A DNA stretch of 64,000 nt, from NCBI GenBank assembly GCA_027459775.1, contig DAIDHE010000093.1:18884-82883 (forward strand). The letters are read 5' to 3'. A program made the position numbers and the translations under genes. The stretch comes from Planctomycetales bacterium (lineage in GTDB: Bacteria > Planctomycetota > Planctomycetia > Isosphaerales > Isosphaeraceae). Below are positions 9,638 to 17,794 of the stretch, piece after piece. How positions within the stretch are numbered: position 1 is the stretch's first letter; the number at the start of each line of letters is the position of its first letter. Under the pieces are notes generated by a model. The model saw only the letters and a list, made by a program, of their open reading frames with translations. It did not search any database and was not told the DNA's origin.

Positions 9638-10093
9638 CTATTTCTCGAGCGTAAAGTTCAGGTTGCTGGAACCTCCTTCCTTGATCTCGGTTTCCAGGGT
9701 GGTGCCTGAGTTGTACTTGACCGGGATCAGTTCCTTGGCCACCTTGGGCACGCGGCCGGGGCCCATCTCGGCCTTGGGCCGCTCTCCCGTCGCGTTTCCC
9801 GAATTGATCGAAACCTTGTATTTGCCGGGAATCAGACCGCCATCGCGCGGAATCGAATACTTCCCGTTCAGGATCATGGCCCCCCCAACGATCCCACCGC
9901 CCGCGCCCATCCCCCCCGCGGGAACGAATTGAATCGTGCCGGTCGCCAGCGGCTGGCCGTCGAAGGTCACCGTCCCCGACACGGCCTGCCGGGGAAGTCC
10001 GTCCCCCGAACCATTGCATCCCGACAATCCAAGCGCCAGCACGAGCGAACACGAAAAAACGCCAACAAACTGGGAGCGAGTCCCTGGCATCAT
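9638..10093 (-). CDS. small lipoprotein with carboxypeptidase-regulatory-like beta domain
   Basis: 151 residues: a signal peptide with lipobox LSGC (Cys26), then one Ig/transthyretin-like beta domain beginning [21 protein letters not shown] and ending in a beta-rich NLNFTLEK. Planctomycetes carry many such proteins next to DUF1559 genes, as here (151 bases upstream of it, same strand). It is predicted to be anchored in a membrane facing the periplasm. Two tandem ATG codons (10093 and 10090) follow a GAGG; the second has the better spacing. No specific ligand can be inferred. Confidence 0.8.
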   Translation of the reverse strand: MMPGTRSQFVGVFSCSLVLALGLSGCNGSGDGLPRQAVSGTVTFDGQPLATGTIQFVPAGGMGAGGGIVGGAMILNGKYSIPRDGGLIPGKYKVSINSGNATGERPKAEMGPGRVPKVAKELIPVKYNSGTTLETEIKEGGSSNLNFTLEK

Positions 10094-10560
10094 CAAGCCT
10101 CAATATTTGGATGAATGAGAAAACTTCAGACCAGGGGTCGGAGGAGAGGAACCCCAATTCCCTGGCGGCGGACGGAGAGATTCTTGCCTGAACCACTGCC
10201 GCCGGCGCGAGCTCAATCAAGAAAACCTCGCGCCGACAGCCTTATTGAACTCGTTTCCCGGGCGGATGCAAGAAAAAAATTCAGAAATCCGCCAGCGCCC
10301 CGTCACGAATCGTGGTGCGAAGATTCGCCTGGCCGAGCCGACCAAGTGCGCTCGTTTCGTTTCCTCGTCATCTTCGAAGGGATCTGGTCACGGGTTCCGA
10401 ATCGATTGCCGGATCGAGCCGACTCCCGCTGGCTCGATTCTGATCGGCTCGCCCCTTCGATCGACTGGAAACTCATTCGTGATGGATTGCCCGTTTCCCG
10501 CCCAGTGATTCATACTTTCGGGATGGCGGGACGTGGGGTGGCGGGAGATCGGGAGGCGAC
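10094..10560. other. intergenic region between divergent genes
   Basis: 467 bases between the leftward lipoprotein and the rightward TPR/FG-GAP gene. Both promoters should be here. Short AT-rich patches occur near 10100-10110 and 10268-10280. I see no RNA gene, no strong hairpin and no ORF with a ribosome site. A GGGAGATCGGGAGG purine tract directly precedes the ATG at 10561. Confidence 0.4.
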
Positions 10561-13491
10561 ATGGTTCAGGGTCTGCGCGGTTGGCTGATGGCGGCGGTCT
10601 TATCGTCGCTGTTTCTGGCGGTCGCGTACGGCGGCTGGCGCGGGCTGGACGGGTATCGCTACCAGACGGCGATGAACGACGTTCAGGCCGACGTCAAGGC
10701 CGGCCGCCACGCCACGGCCGCGCGCAAGCTGACCGATCTCATCGCCGCCCGGGGCGAGGTCGACGAGCTCGTCTATCTGCTGGGCGTTTGCGAGAAGGCT
10801 CGGGGCCGGCTCGACCAGGCCCGCGCGACGTGGCGCAAGATCGCGCCTCCGTCGCGATTCGCCGCGGCCGCGATCCGTGCCCAGGCGGCCGTGCTCGTCG
10901 ATCAGGGTCGGCTCGCCGAGGCGGAGCAACTGATCACCGCCGCGCTCGACGACGCCCGGCTCGACCGCTTTGATCTCCGCCGCTTCCTGGCGCCGCTCTA
11001 CTGGCAAGAAGGACGAATGGAGGAAGCCCGCCGGCTCGTCGAGGCCAACTGGGAAAGCCTGAGCGCCGTCGGTCGCGTCGGATCGGATCACGCCGTCGAG
11101 CATGTCCGGCTGCACGTCGCGCTCTCGGTCGGCATGGCATCGATCGACGCCGTGAAAACCTTCCTGGATCGCGCGGGTCGACTCGATCCCGACGACGACC
11201 GCGTCTGGCTGGGTCAGGCGAATCTCGCGCTTCGCCAGGGCCGATTCGATCAGGCCGAGGAGTGGCTGGCGCGCTGTCTCAAGAAACGCCCGGCGGACCA
11301 GGCCGTTTGGCGTTCCCAGCTCGATTGGGCCATGGGGACCGATCGGCTCGAGCCCGCGCGCCAGGCGCTCGGGCGGATTCCCGCCGCCTCGGTCTCCGCC
11401 GATCTGCCAGCGCGAGTGGCCGCATGGCTGGCGGCCCGCCGGGGCGACGACCACGCCGAGGAGGCCGCCCTGCTTCGCTGGGTCGAGGCCGATCCCGAGT
11501 CGAGCACTCCCTACGACCGCCTGGCCGAGCTCGCGATCCGGGGCAAGCACGCCGACAAGGCCGCCCAGCTTCGCCTCAAGAAACAACAGCTCGATCAAAC
11601 CCGGCTCCAGTTCCAGGCTCTTTTTCGCCGTGACCAGCCGGTGCGCGACGCGGTTGAGATGGCGGATCTGGCCGAGCGGCTGGGCCGCCGGTTCGAGGCC
11701 CGGCTGTATGACGCGATCGCCGTCCAGAACAACCGCGTCCGCGCGGTTCCCACTCAGCCGCACAATTTGCCTCCAGCCCGGCCGCCGGGGCCGGATTCCA
11801 CGAGCCAAACCCTCGCCGACCTGCTCGCCGTCGAACTCGCCGCCGCCTCCGCGAACAACAGCCCCGACGCCGCGGCACGAACTGCCGCCGCCAAGGAAGG
11901 CTCGCCACATTTCGAGGACGCGGCCGCGCCAGCGGGGCTCGCTTTCTCATTCGATAATGGCGAATCGTCGATCCATCAGATCCCCGAGGTCTCGAGCGGC
12001 GGCGTCGGCCTGCTCGATTACGACGGCGACGGCTGGCTCGACGTCTATGCCGTCCAGGGCGGGCCGTTCCCGCCGCCGGCACAGGGGGCTCGATCGGGCG
12101 ACCGATTATTTCGCAACCGCCGCGACGGAACCTTCGAGGACGTCACCGAGCGCGCCGGCCTGTCTCGTCTCCCCGGCGGCTACGGGCATGGGATCACGGT
12201 CGGGGATTACGACAACGACGGCCGCCCGGACGTGTTCCTCACGCGATGGCGGTCGTACCTGCTCTTGCACAACCAGGGGAACGGCACGTTCCGCGACGTC
12301 ACGATCCCGGCCGGCTTCGCCGGCGACCGCGACTGGCCCACGTCCGCGGCCTTCGCCAATCTCGACAACGACGGCGACCTCGACCTTTACGTCTGCCACT
12401 ACCTGAAATGGGACGCCGATAAACCCCGGCTCTGCAAGGATTCCGCCCGCGGAACCGCTATCAGTTGCGACCCCAAGAGCTCCGATGCCCTCGCCGACCA
12501 CGTCTTTCGCAACGACCACGGCCGTTTCCTCGACGTGACCGCCCAGGCGGGCTTCGTCGACCACGACGGACGCGGCTTCGGCGTGGTCGCCGTCGACCTG
12601 GACGACGACGATCGAATCGACATATTCGTTGCCAACGACATGTCGGCCAATTATCTCTTCCATAACCTGGGGGGCTTCCATTTCGAGGAGCGGGGGCTCC
12701 TCTCCGGGGTTGCCTGCAACGCCCAGGGAAGCAACCAGGCGGGCATGGGAACGGCCGCCGGCGATCTGGACGGCGACGGCCGGGTCGATCTCGCGGTCAC
12801 CAACTTTTACAACGAATCGACCAGCCTCTTTCAGAACCTGGGCGGCGGCCAGTTCGCCGACCACACGGGCCTGCTGGGGCTGGCCTTGCCGACCAAGACG
12901 CTGCTGGGCTTCGGCATCGCGCTTCTGGACCTGGACGATGACGGCCGGCTCGATCTGCTTTCCGCCAACGGCCACGTCAGCGATTACCGCCCCGAAATTC
13001 CCTACGCCATGCCTTTGTTGCTGATGCTTGGCGGGCCTGGCGGCCGGCTCAGGAATGCGACCGCGGGCGCCGGCGACCCCTTCGCCGCCCTCCATATCGG
13101 CCGCGGACTGGCCGCGGGCGATCTCGACAACGACGGCCGGTTGGACGCGATCGTCGTGGCCCACGGCGAGCCGCTGATCTATTTGCATAATCAGTCCCAG
13201 GGCGGCCGCTCGATCACGTTTCAGCTTGAGGGCGGAACCTCGAACCGCGACGGCGTGGGCGCGCGGGTCGAGATCGAGGCCGCCGGCCGGCGGCAGGTCG
13301 CCTGGCGAGTGGGAGGAGGGAGCTTTCTTTCAGCGGCCGACCCTCGAATCCATTTCGGACTCGGCCCCGCCCAGCGGGTCGATCGCGTCACGGTGCGCTG
13401 GCCGTCGGGCACGATCGATGAATGGCGCGGCTTTGAAGCCGACCAGCGCCACCTCCTGCGCGAAGGCGCCAGCCCCCGCGGAAAACCATGA
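10561..13491 (+). CDS. TPR / FG-GAP (VCBS) repeat / ASPIC-UnbV exported protein (CRTAC1-like)
   Basis: 976 residues. An N-terminal membrane-spanning signal anchor (residues 6-25) leads into about eight TPR-like helical repeats (30-400), then a seven-bladed propeller-type region of FG-GAP/VCBS repeats with many Ca-binding loops (LLDYDGDGWLDVY, VGDYDNDGRPDVF, NLDNDGDLDLY, DLDDDDRIDIF, DLDGDGRVDLA, DLDDDGRLDLL, DLDNDGRLDAI). It ends in the ASPIC/UnbV domain (RDGVGARVEIEA, VTVRWPSGTIDEW). Proteins of this build are abundant in planctomycetes and are thought to act outside the cytoplasm; no enzymatic function is established. An A/P/T-rich linker near residue 400-450 joins the two halves. It is transcribed alone, away from the lipoprotein gene. 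Confidence 0.88.
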   Translation: MVQGLRGWLMAAVLSSLFLAVAYGGWRGLDGYRYQTAMNDVQADVKAGRHATAARKLTDLIAARGEVDELVYLLGVCEKARGRLDQARATWRKIAPPSRFAAAAIRAQAAVLVDQGRLAEAEQLITAALDDARLDRFDLRRFLAPLYWQEGRMEEARRLVEANWESLSAVGRVGSDHAVEHVRLHVALSVGMASIDAVKTFLDRAGRLDPDDDRVWLGQANLALRQGRFDQAEEWLARCLKKRPADQAVWRSQLDWAMGTDRLEPARQALGRIPAASVSADLPARVAAWLAARRGDDHAEEAALLRWVEADPESSTPYDRLAELAIRGKHADKAAQLRLKKQQLDQTRLQFQALFRRDQPVRDAVEMADLAERLGRRFEARLYDAIAVQNNRVRAVPTQPHNLPPARPPGPDSTSQTLADLLAVELAAASANNSPDAAARTAAAKEGSPHFEDAAAPAGLAFSFDNGESSIHQIPEVSSGGVGLLDYDGDGWLDVYAVQGGPFPPPAQGARSGDRLFRNRRDGTFEDVTERAGLSRLPGGYGHGITVGDYDNDGRPDVFLTRWRSYLLLHNQGNGTFRDVTIPAGFAGDRDWPTSAAFANLDNDGDLDLYVCHYLKWDADKPRLCKDSARGTAISCDPKSSDALADHVFRNDHGRFLDVTAQAGFVDHDGRGFGVVAVDLDDDDRIDIFVANDMSANYLFHNLGGFHFEERGLLSGVACNAQGSNQAGMGTAAGDLDGDGRVDLAVTNFYNESTSLFQNLGGGQFADHTGLLGLALPTKTLLGFGIALLDLDDDGRLDLLSANGHVSDYRPEIPYAMPLLLMLGGPGGRLRNATAGAGDPFAALHIGRGLAAGDLDNDGRLDAIVVAHGEPLIYLHNQSQGGRSITFQLEGGTSNRDGVGARVEIEAAGRRQVAWRVGGGSFLSAADPRIHFGLGPAQRVDRVTVRWPSGTIDEWRGFEADQRHLLREGASPRGKP

Positions 13492-13628
13492 AGAAACGAG
13501 CCGGGAGACGAGACGCTTCTCGACCAACCGGTCCCGGATCCTCGCTGATCGGCCCTCTGTTGCGGCGCCCTCGGGCGCGATAACCTGGGATCTGATCTTC
13601 CCTGATCTCTTTGTTCGAGGAACCCGTC

Positions 13629-14165
13629 ATGAAACTCTCGCTTCGTCTTGTGGTCGTCCTGTCCGCGGCGCTGGCAACGGCCACGGTCGCCCTCGCGGCG
13701 GCCGAGCTCAAGGTCGGCGACCAGGCCCCCGCCTTCAAGCTCGCCGGCTCGGACGGCAAGACCTATTCGCTCGACCAGTTCAAGGGCAAGCAAGCGGTCG
13801 TCATCGCCTGGTTTCCCAAGGCGTTCACCGGCGGTTGCACCAAGGAATGCAAGTCGATGCGCCAGGCGACCAAGGATCTGAAAGCCCTCAACGTCGCCTA
13901 TTTCACCGCCAGCGTGGACGCGCCCGAGCTCAACAAGAAATTCGCCGAGTCGCTCGATCTCGACTATCCGATCCTGAGCGATCCCGACCAGACGACGGCG
14001 AAGGCTTACGGCGTGATGCAAACCGAGCGCCCCGTGGCCGCCCGCTGGACGTTTTACATCGACAAGGAGGGAGTGATCCGCGCGATCGACAAAAAGATCA
14101 GGACCGAGCAAGCCGGCCCGGACATCGCCGCCAAGGTCAAGGCGCTCGGGCTGGCTGGGGAATAA
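13629..14165 (+). CDS. exported peroxiredoxin (AhpC/TSA, BCP-like)
   Basis: 178 residues with a Sec signal peptide (residues 1-24, cleavage near ALA-AAE), then a thioredoxin-fold peroxiredoxin: [25 protein letters not shown] and a C-terminal [12 protein letters not shown]. The peroxidatic Cys is C70. A second Cys at C74 makes a CX3C pair, one residue closer than the CX4C of E. coli BCP. It should reduce hydroperoxides in the periplasm, coupled to an exported thioredoxin; TlpA- and Trx-domain exported proteins occur elsewhere in this window. The ATG at 13629 follows CGAGGAAC; the in-frame TTG at 13611 is less likely. Confidence 0.87.
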   Translation: MKLSLRLVVVLSAALATATVALAAAELKVGDQAPAFKLAGSDGKTYSLDQFKGKQAVVIAWFPKAFTGGCTKECKSMRQATKDLKALNVAYFTASVDAPELNKKFAESLDLDYPILSDPDQTTAKAYGVMQTERPVAARWTFYIDKEGVIRAIDKKIRTEQAGPDIAAKVKALGLAGE

Positions 14166-14201
14166 GACGGCCGGCCCGATCGGACGGCGTCGCTCGCTCG
14201 C

Positions 14202-14777
14202 CTAGGAACAGCGGCGGCCGACCCCGCGCTGGAGCCGCTCCCAGCGATCCTTGAGCTCGCCCAGAATCAACCAGAACAGACGGCTATGCATGAGCCCATG
14301 AACGCGCCGACAGCGGCTGGCGGCGAAGGATCGGGGCTCGGTGTATTCCAGGTGATGGGCGACCTCGTGCAGGAACGTGTCAAACAGCTCCTCGAGATGG
14401 CGCCGGCCGTCGCTGGTGTCGTTGGTGTAGACCCGTACCAGCCGACGGGTCTTGTAGTAACCACCCAGGACGCGCATCGTCGGTCGAGGATTCATGTCGA
14501 CCTCGAACGCGACCTTGCAGCGATGAATCTTGTGCATGCGAGCCATGAAAAGGGCGCTCAGGGCCTCTTCCGGGGGTTCGTAGCTTCTCGTGTTTTGAGG
14601 GTTTGTGAGCATTCGAGAACGGGACGCCCGCCCAGATCCGCGCGAGACGGGGCTGCCCGGGCTTGGCCGGCGTCGGCTCAGGTCGGATCTCGGGCGCTCC
14701 CCCATGCCTCGCTCCATCGCCCTGGTGTCGACCGCTGCCCGGTCGAGCCCTGGACCACCCCCGGATTGAATCCACAT
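14202..14777 (-). CDS. SprT-like zinc metalloprotease-domain protein
   Basis: Up to 191 residues. The core (from about residue 60) carries the zincin motif in FLHEVAHHLEYTE (HExxH) and a downstream KDRWERL end. The upstream beta strands (AFEVDMNPRPTMRVLGGYYK, VRVYTND) resemble the SprT/Spartan fold, in which this motif cleaves DNA-protein crosslinks or has an unknown role. No C-terminal Zn-ribbon Cys set is present, so it is a minimal version. The start is uncertain: 14777, 14717, 14705 or 14612 are all in frame and none has a strong ribosome site; the first 50 residues are Arg/Ser/Pro-rich and may not be translated. Confidence 0.68.
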   Translation of the reverse strand: MWIQSGGGPGLDRAAVDTRAMERGMGERPRSDLSRRRPSPGSPVSRGSGRASRSRMLTNPQNTRSYEPPEEALSALFMARMHKIHRCKVAFEVDMNPRPTMRVLGGYYKTRRLVRVYTNDTSDGRRHLEELFDTFLHEVAHHLEYTEPRSFAASRCRRVHGLMHSRLFWLILGELKDRWERLQRGVGRRCS

Positions 14778-15088
14778 GGACTAATCTCTTATCGTACGTC
14801 GCTCGGGTTTGATCAACCTGAATTCCGGCGAATCACCTCGTCGAAACCGTCACCGACCATGCCATCCGACCCAGTCTCGGGCCACCAAGAGGTCCGCTGG
14901 ACCGTTGGCGGGACAATCCGCCAGCGATTCCCGTGCCAACGACCGCCCGCGGGGTGACCGGCGCCGCCGAAAATGCGCCCATCGGCGATCGAGACAAGGT
15001 TCGAACGACACCCTGGGGTCAATCTTGCCCTGCGATCCAACTCCAGGTCCGCATATCATCCAGGATACACCGTGGATGCTTCCCGACC

Positions 15089-15856
15089 ATGGGGTCGAGC
15101 GCACTTTTTTGGTTGGGACGAGCCTTGAACGAAAAACCGCCTCCACGCCTCTTGCTTTTGACCAACGACGACGGCTGGGACGCCCCGGGACTCGAAGCCC
15201 TCGGACAGGCGTCCGCCGGCCTGGGCGCCTGCCGCCTGGTTGCCCCCGACGGGGCTTATTCCGGATGCGGTCACCGGGTCACCACCGACCGTCCAATCGC
15301 CTTCGCCGTGAAAAACGATCTCCTGACGGTCGTCGGAGGGACTCCCGCCGATTGTGTGCGGCTCGCGCTCGCCCAAACCACGTCCCGTCCCGCGTGGATC
15401 CTGGCGGGAATCAATCGCGGCGGCAATCTGGGAACAGACGTTTACCATTCGGGAACCGTGGCGGCGGTCCGGGAGGGAGCGATTCGGGGGATTCCGGGCA
15501 TCGCGATTTCGCAGTACGTCGCGCGCGGCAAGGCTGTCGACTGGTCCGTCTCCGCGCGGTTGGCCCGGCTCGTGATCGGGCGGCTGCTGGAGGGGGCGTG
15601 GACGCCGGGGACGTACTGGAACGTGAATCTGCCCCACCTGGACCCGGACGCGCCCGATCCCGAACTGGTTTTTTGCGGCCTGGACCCGTCGCCGCTCCCC
15701 GCGCGCTATCGCCTGGAGGGCGATCAGGCCCATTATGAGGGAGATTATCAAGGGCGGCCGCGCTTGCCGGGACGCGACGTGGACGTGTGCTTCGGCGGGC
15801 GGATCTCTGCGACCCGGATCTCGGTGCTCGAGCACGACCCGCGGGGCGAGTCCTGA
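15089..15856 (+). CDS. surE: 5'/3'-nucleotidase SurE
   Basis: About 255 residues, the expected SurE length. It carries the family signature LLLLTNDDGWDAPG with the metal-binding DD pair, then VAPDGAYSGCGHRVT, INRGGNLGTDVYHSGTVAAVREGA (the usual INxGxNxGxDxxYSGTVGAAxEG block) and a typical WNVNLP. SurE dephosphorylates nucleoside monophosphates and polyphosphates and helps stationary-phase survival. The start is uncertain: ATG 15089 or TTG 15125 give family-like lengths; the open frame extends back to 14933 without support. The 311 bases to its left contain no recognisable gene. It is divergent from the SprT-like gene. Confidence 0.88.
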   Translation: MGSSALFWLGRALNEKPPPRLLLLTNDDGWDAPGLEALGQASAGLGACRLVAPDGAYSGCGHRVTTDRPIAFAVKNDLLTVVGGTPADCVRLALAQTTSRPAWILAGINRGGNLGTDVYHSGTVAAVREGAIRGIPGIAISQYVARGKAVDWSVSARLARLVIGRLLEGAWTPGTYWNVNLPHLDPDAPDPELVFCGLDPSPLPARYRLEGDQAHYEGDYQGRPRLPGRDVDVCFGGRISATRISVLEHDPRGES

Positions 15857-16034
15857 CTCATTCACCGGCGGCGAGGTCTGGTCGCCCGCGGCGTGGTCAT
15901 GTCATAATCAGGAACGTCATTCAAGCGCCGGCGCGCCGATCACGTGCCAGCGCGGCGGCTTGTTCAATCGCGTCGCGCCGCTCCGTTATCATTTTCGCGT
16001 CATCGCATGTTCGCGTAGTTCCAGGAGACAGTCC

Positions 16035-16610
16035 ATGAGGTTTCGGATTCTTGGCGTGCTAATGGGCCTCGCATCAGCGGCGATCCTGGGTTGCGAGGAT
16101 CCGGGCCCGATCGTCCCGGTCGCGCCGCCGGGCGCCAACATCCCCAAGGAATCGCCCGACGCCGAGCCCGCCCAGGCCGTCGGTGAGATGGCCGCCGCCT
16201 CCCTCAAGAGCACGACGAACGACGTCAAGGCCATCGAGTACACGCCCGCGCTTCCCACCAAGATCGGCGAGACCAAGACGACGGCCCACGGCATCGTCTA
16301 CGAAACGCTGCGCGAAGGCACCGGCCCCGAGCTCAAGCCCGGGCAAACCCTCCGCGCTCACTACGAGGGCAAGCTCAAGACCGGCGAGGTCTTCGACACC
16401 ACCAAGAACCGCAAGCAGCCTCAGATGTTCACGCTGACCGCGAAGGATCTCATCAAGGGCTGGGTGGACGCGCTGCCGGGGATGAGGGTCGGTGAGATCC
16501 GCCGCATGACCGTCCCTCCCGAATTCGGATACGGCAAGGAAGGTCGCCCACCCGTGATTCCGCCCAACGCGACTCTGATCTTCGAGGTCGAGCTGATCGA
16601 CATTCTCTGA
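16035..16610 (+). CDS. FKBP-type peptidyl-prolyl isomerase, lipoprotein
   Basis: 191 residues. A lipoprotein signal ends in ILGC (Cys20). A Pro/Ala-rich linker follows, then one complete FKBP domain (residues 85-191) with GTGPELKPGQTLRAHYEGKL, GEVFDTT, KGWVDALPGMRVGEIRR, PEFGYGKEG and the terminal PPNATLIFEVELIDI. It should catalyse cis-trans proline isomerisation in folding exported proteins at the membrane. The ATG at 16035 has AGGAG seven bases upstream (16023-16027). A perfect 7-bp GC stem-loop occurs about 30 bases after the stop (16641-16659) but without a T-run. Confidence 0.92.
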   Translation: MRFRILGVLMGLASAAILGCEDPGPIVPVAPPGANIPKESPDAEPAQAVGEMAAASLKSTTNDVKAIEYTPALPTKIGETKTTAHGIVYETLREGTGPELKPGQTLRAHYEGKLKTGEVFDTTKNRKQPQMFTLTAKDLIKGWVDALPGMRVGEIRRMTVPPEFGYGKEGRPPVIPPNATLIFEVELIDIL

Positions 16611-16809
16611 CAGACACCCGATCGCTCGCGCCGCGCACGGATCCCCGCGGGCCGGGGATTGCCCCTGGTCCTCGGTTTCGCTATTTTCGTCGTTTCAGGA
16701 TTCGAATCGCCAGCTCGTCTTCAACCGACCCCCGCGAACCGCTTGATCCATCTGTCGCCATGACCTGGCGGCGCGGGCGGGCCTGGGTCGCGACCAAACG
16801 AGGAACCGC

Positions 16810-17667
16810 ATGTCGAAGGTCTCGACGACGCCCACATTCGCCGGCATGAAATACCGCGTCGTGAGCACGCTCGGCTCGGGGGCGGGCAGCACCATCCTGC
16901 TCATCAGCGACAAGACCTCCGGCGGCAAGCGCTTCGCCCTCAAGGTGGTGCGCAAACAAGAGCCCGAGGACGAAATCTACATTCAGCAGGCCCTCACCGA
17001 GTTCGAGGCCGCCAAGAAACTCAATCACCCGGCCATCGCCAAGGTCTACGACTGCCGGCTCAAGAAATCGTGGTTCAAGGTCCGCGGCGTCGAGCTCCTG
17101 CTCGAGTATGTCGACGGCAAAACCCTCGACGAAATCGAAGCGCCTGAGATGGGCCAGCTCGTGCTCATTTTCTGCCAAGTGGCCTCCGCGCTCGCGCACA
17201 TGCACCGCCGCGGCGTCTATCACGGCGATCTCAAGCCGGGCAACATCATGCTGGCCAAGAACGGCCAGGTGAAACTCATCGACTTCGGCACCGCCTGGGT
17301 CCGCGGCCAAGACAAGAATCGCATCCAGGGCACTCCCCAGTTCATCGCCCCCGAGCAGGCCGTCGAAAAAGTCGTCGACGAGCGAACCGACATCTACAAC
17401 CTGGGCGCGACCATGTACCGGATGTTCACGGGCCGGTTCGCGCAGGGCGGCCTGCCCAAACCCGGCGACGACCGCAAGCTGGTCGCTCCGAGCAAGCTCA
17501 ACAGTCGCATTCCGGCGGGTTTGAACGAGCTGATCATCGCCTGTTTGAGCCTGGACCCCGGGAAACGCCCGGGTGGAATGCTTGATATCAAGGAACACCT
17601 CGGCGCGGTCGCGCGGGGCATGGGCCTGACCGAGGTCGACCTCCGCGGCGCGGAGGACGACGAGTAA
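16810..17667 (+). CDS. Ser/Thr protein kinase (single kinase domain, soluble)
   Basis: 285 residues, all kinase domain with no transmembrane segment. The P-loop is LGSGAGST (residues 21-28), the VAIK lysine is K45 in FALKVV, the catalytic loop is YHGDLKPGN (HGD replacing HRD, with D140 and N intact), and DFG is in LIDFGTAW (D158). It should be catalytically active. The last 20 residues are acidic. The gene is 127 bases upstream of the XPB-type helicase start and in the same direction, so it may be co-transcribed and regulate the helicase module; this is inference from position. GAGGAA precedes the ATG. Confidence 0.88.
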   Translation: MSKVSTTPTFAGMKYRVVSTLGSGAGSTILLISDKTSGGKRFALKVVRKQEPEDEIYIQQALTEFEAAKKLNHPAIAKVYDCRLKKSWFKVRGVELLLEYVDGKTLDEIEAPEMGQLVLIFCQVASALAHMHRRGVYHGDLKPGNIMLAKNGQVKLIDFGTAWVRGQDKNRIQGTPQFIAPEQAVEKVVDERTDIYNLGATMYRMFTGRFAQGGLPKPGDDRKLVAPSKLNSRIPAGLNELIIACLSLDPGKRPGGMLDIKEHLGAVARGMGLTEVDLRGAEDDE

Positions 17668-17794
17668 CGAGACCGCGGGCTGGGATGAATTGCTTGCGGC
17701 GGAACGGTTGTCCGCCTACGATGGACTGTTCGGCCTTCGCGTGTGTGACGTTTCGCTGGGCGACGCTTCGACGCGTCGTCGGCCTGGTCCTGGC

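Noticed and set aside
10094..10560. Possible small RNA or tRNA in the divergent gap
   Set aside because: No cloverleaf, T-loop consensus or terminator was found.
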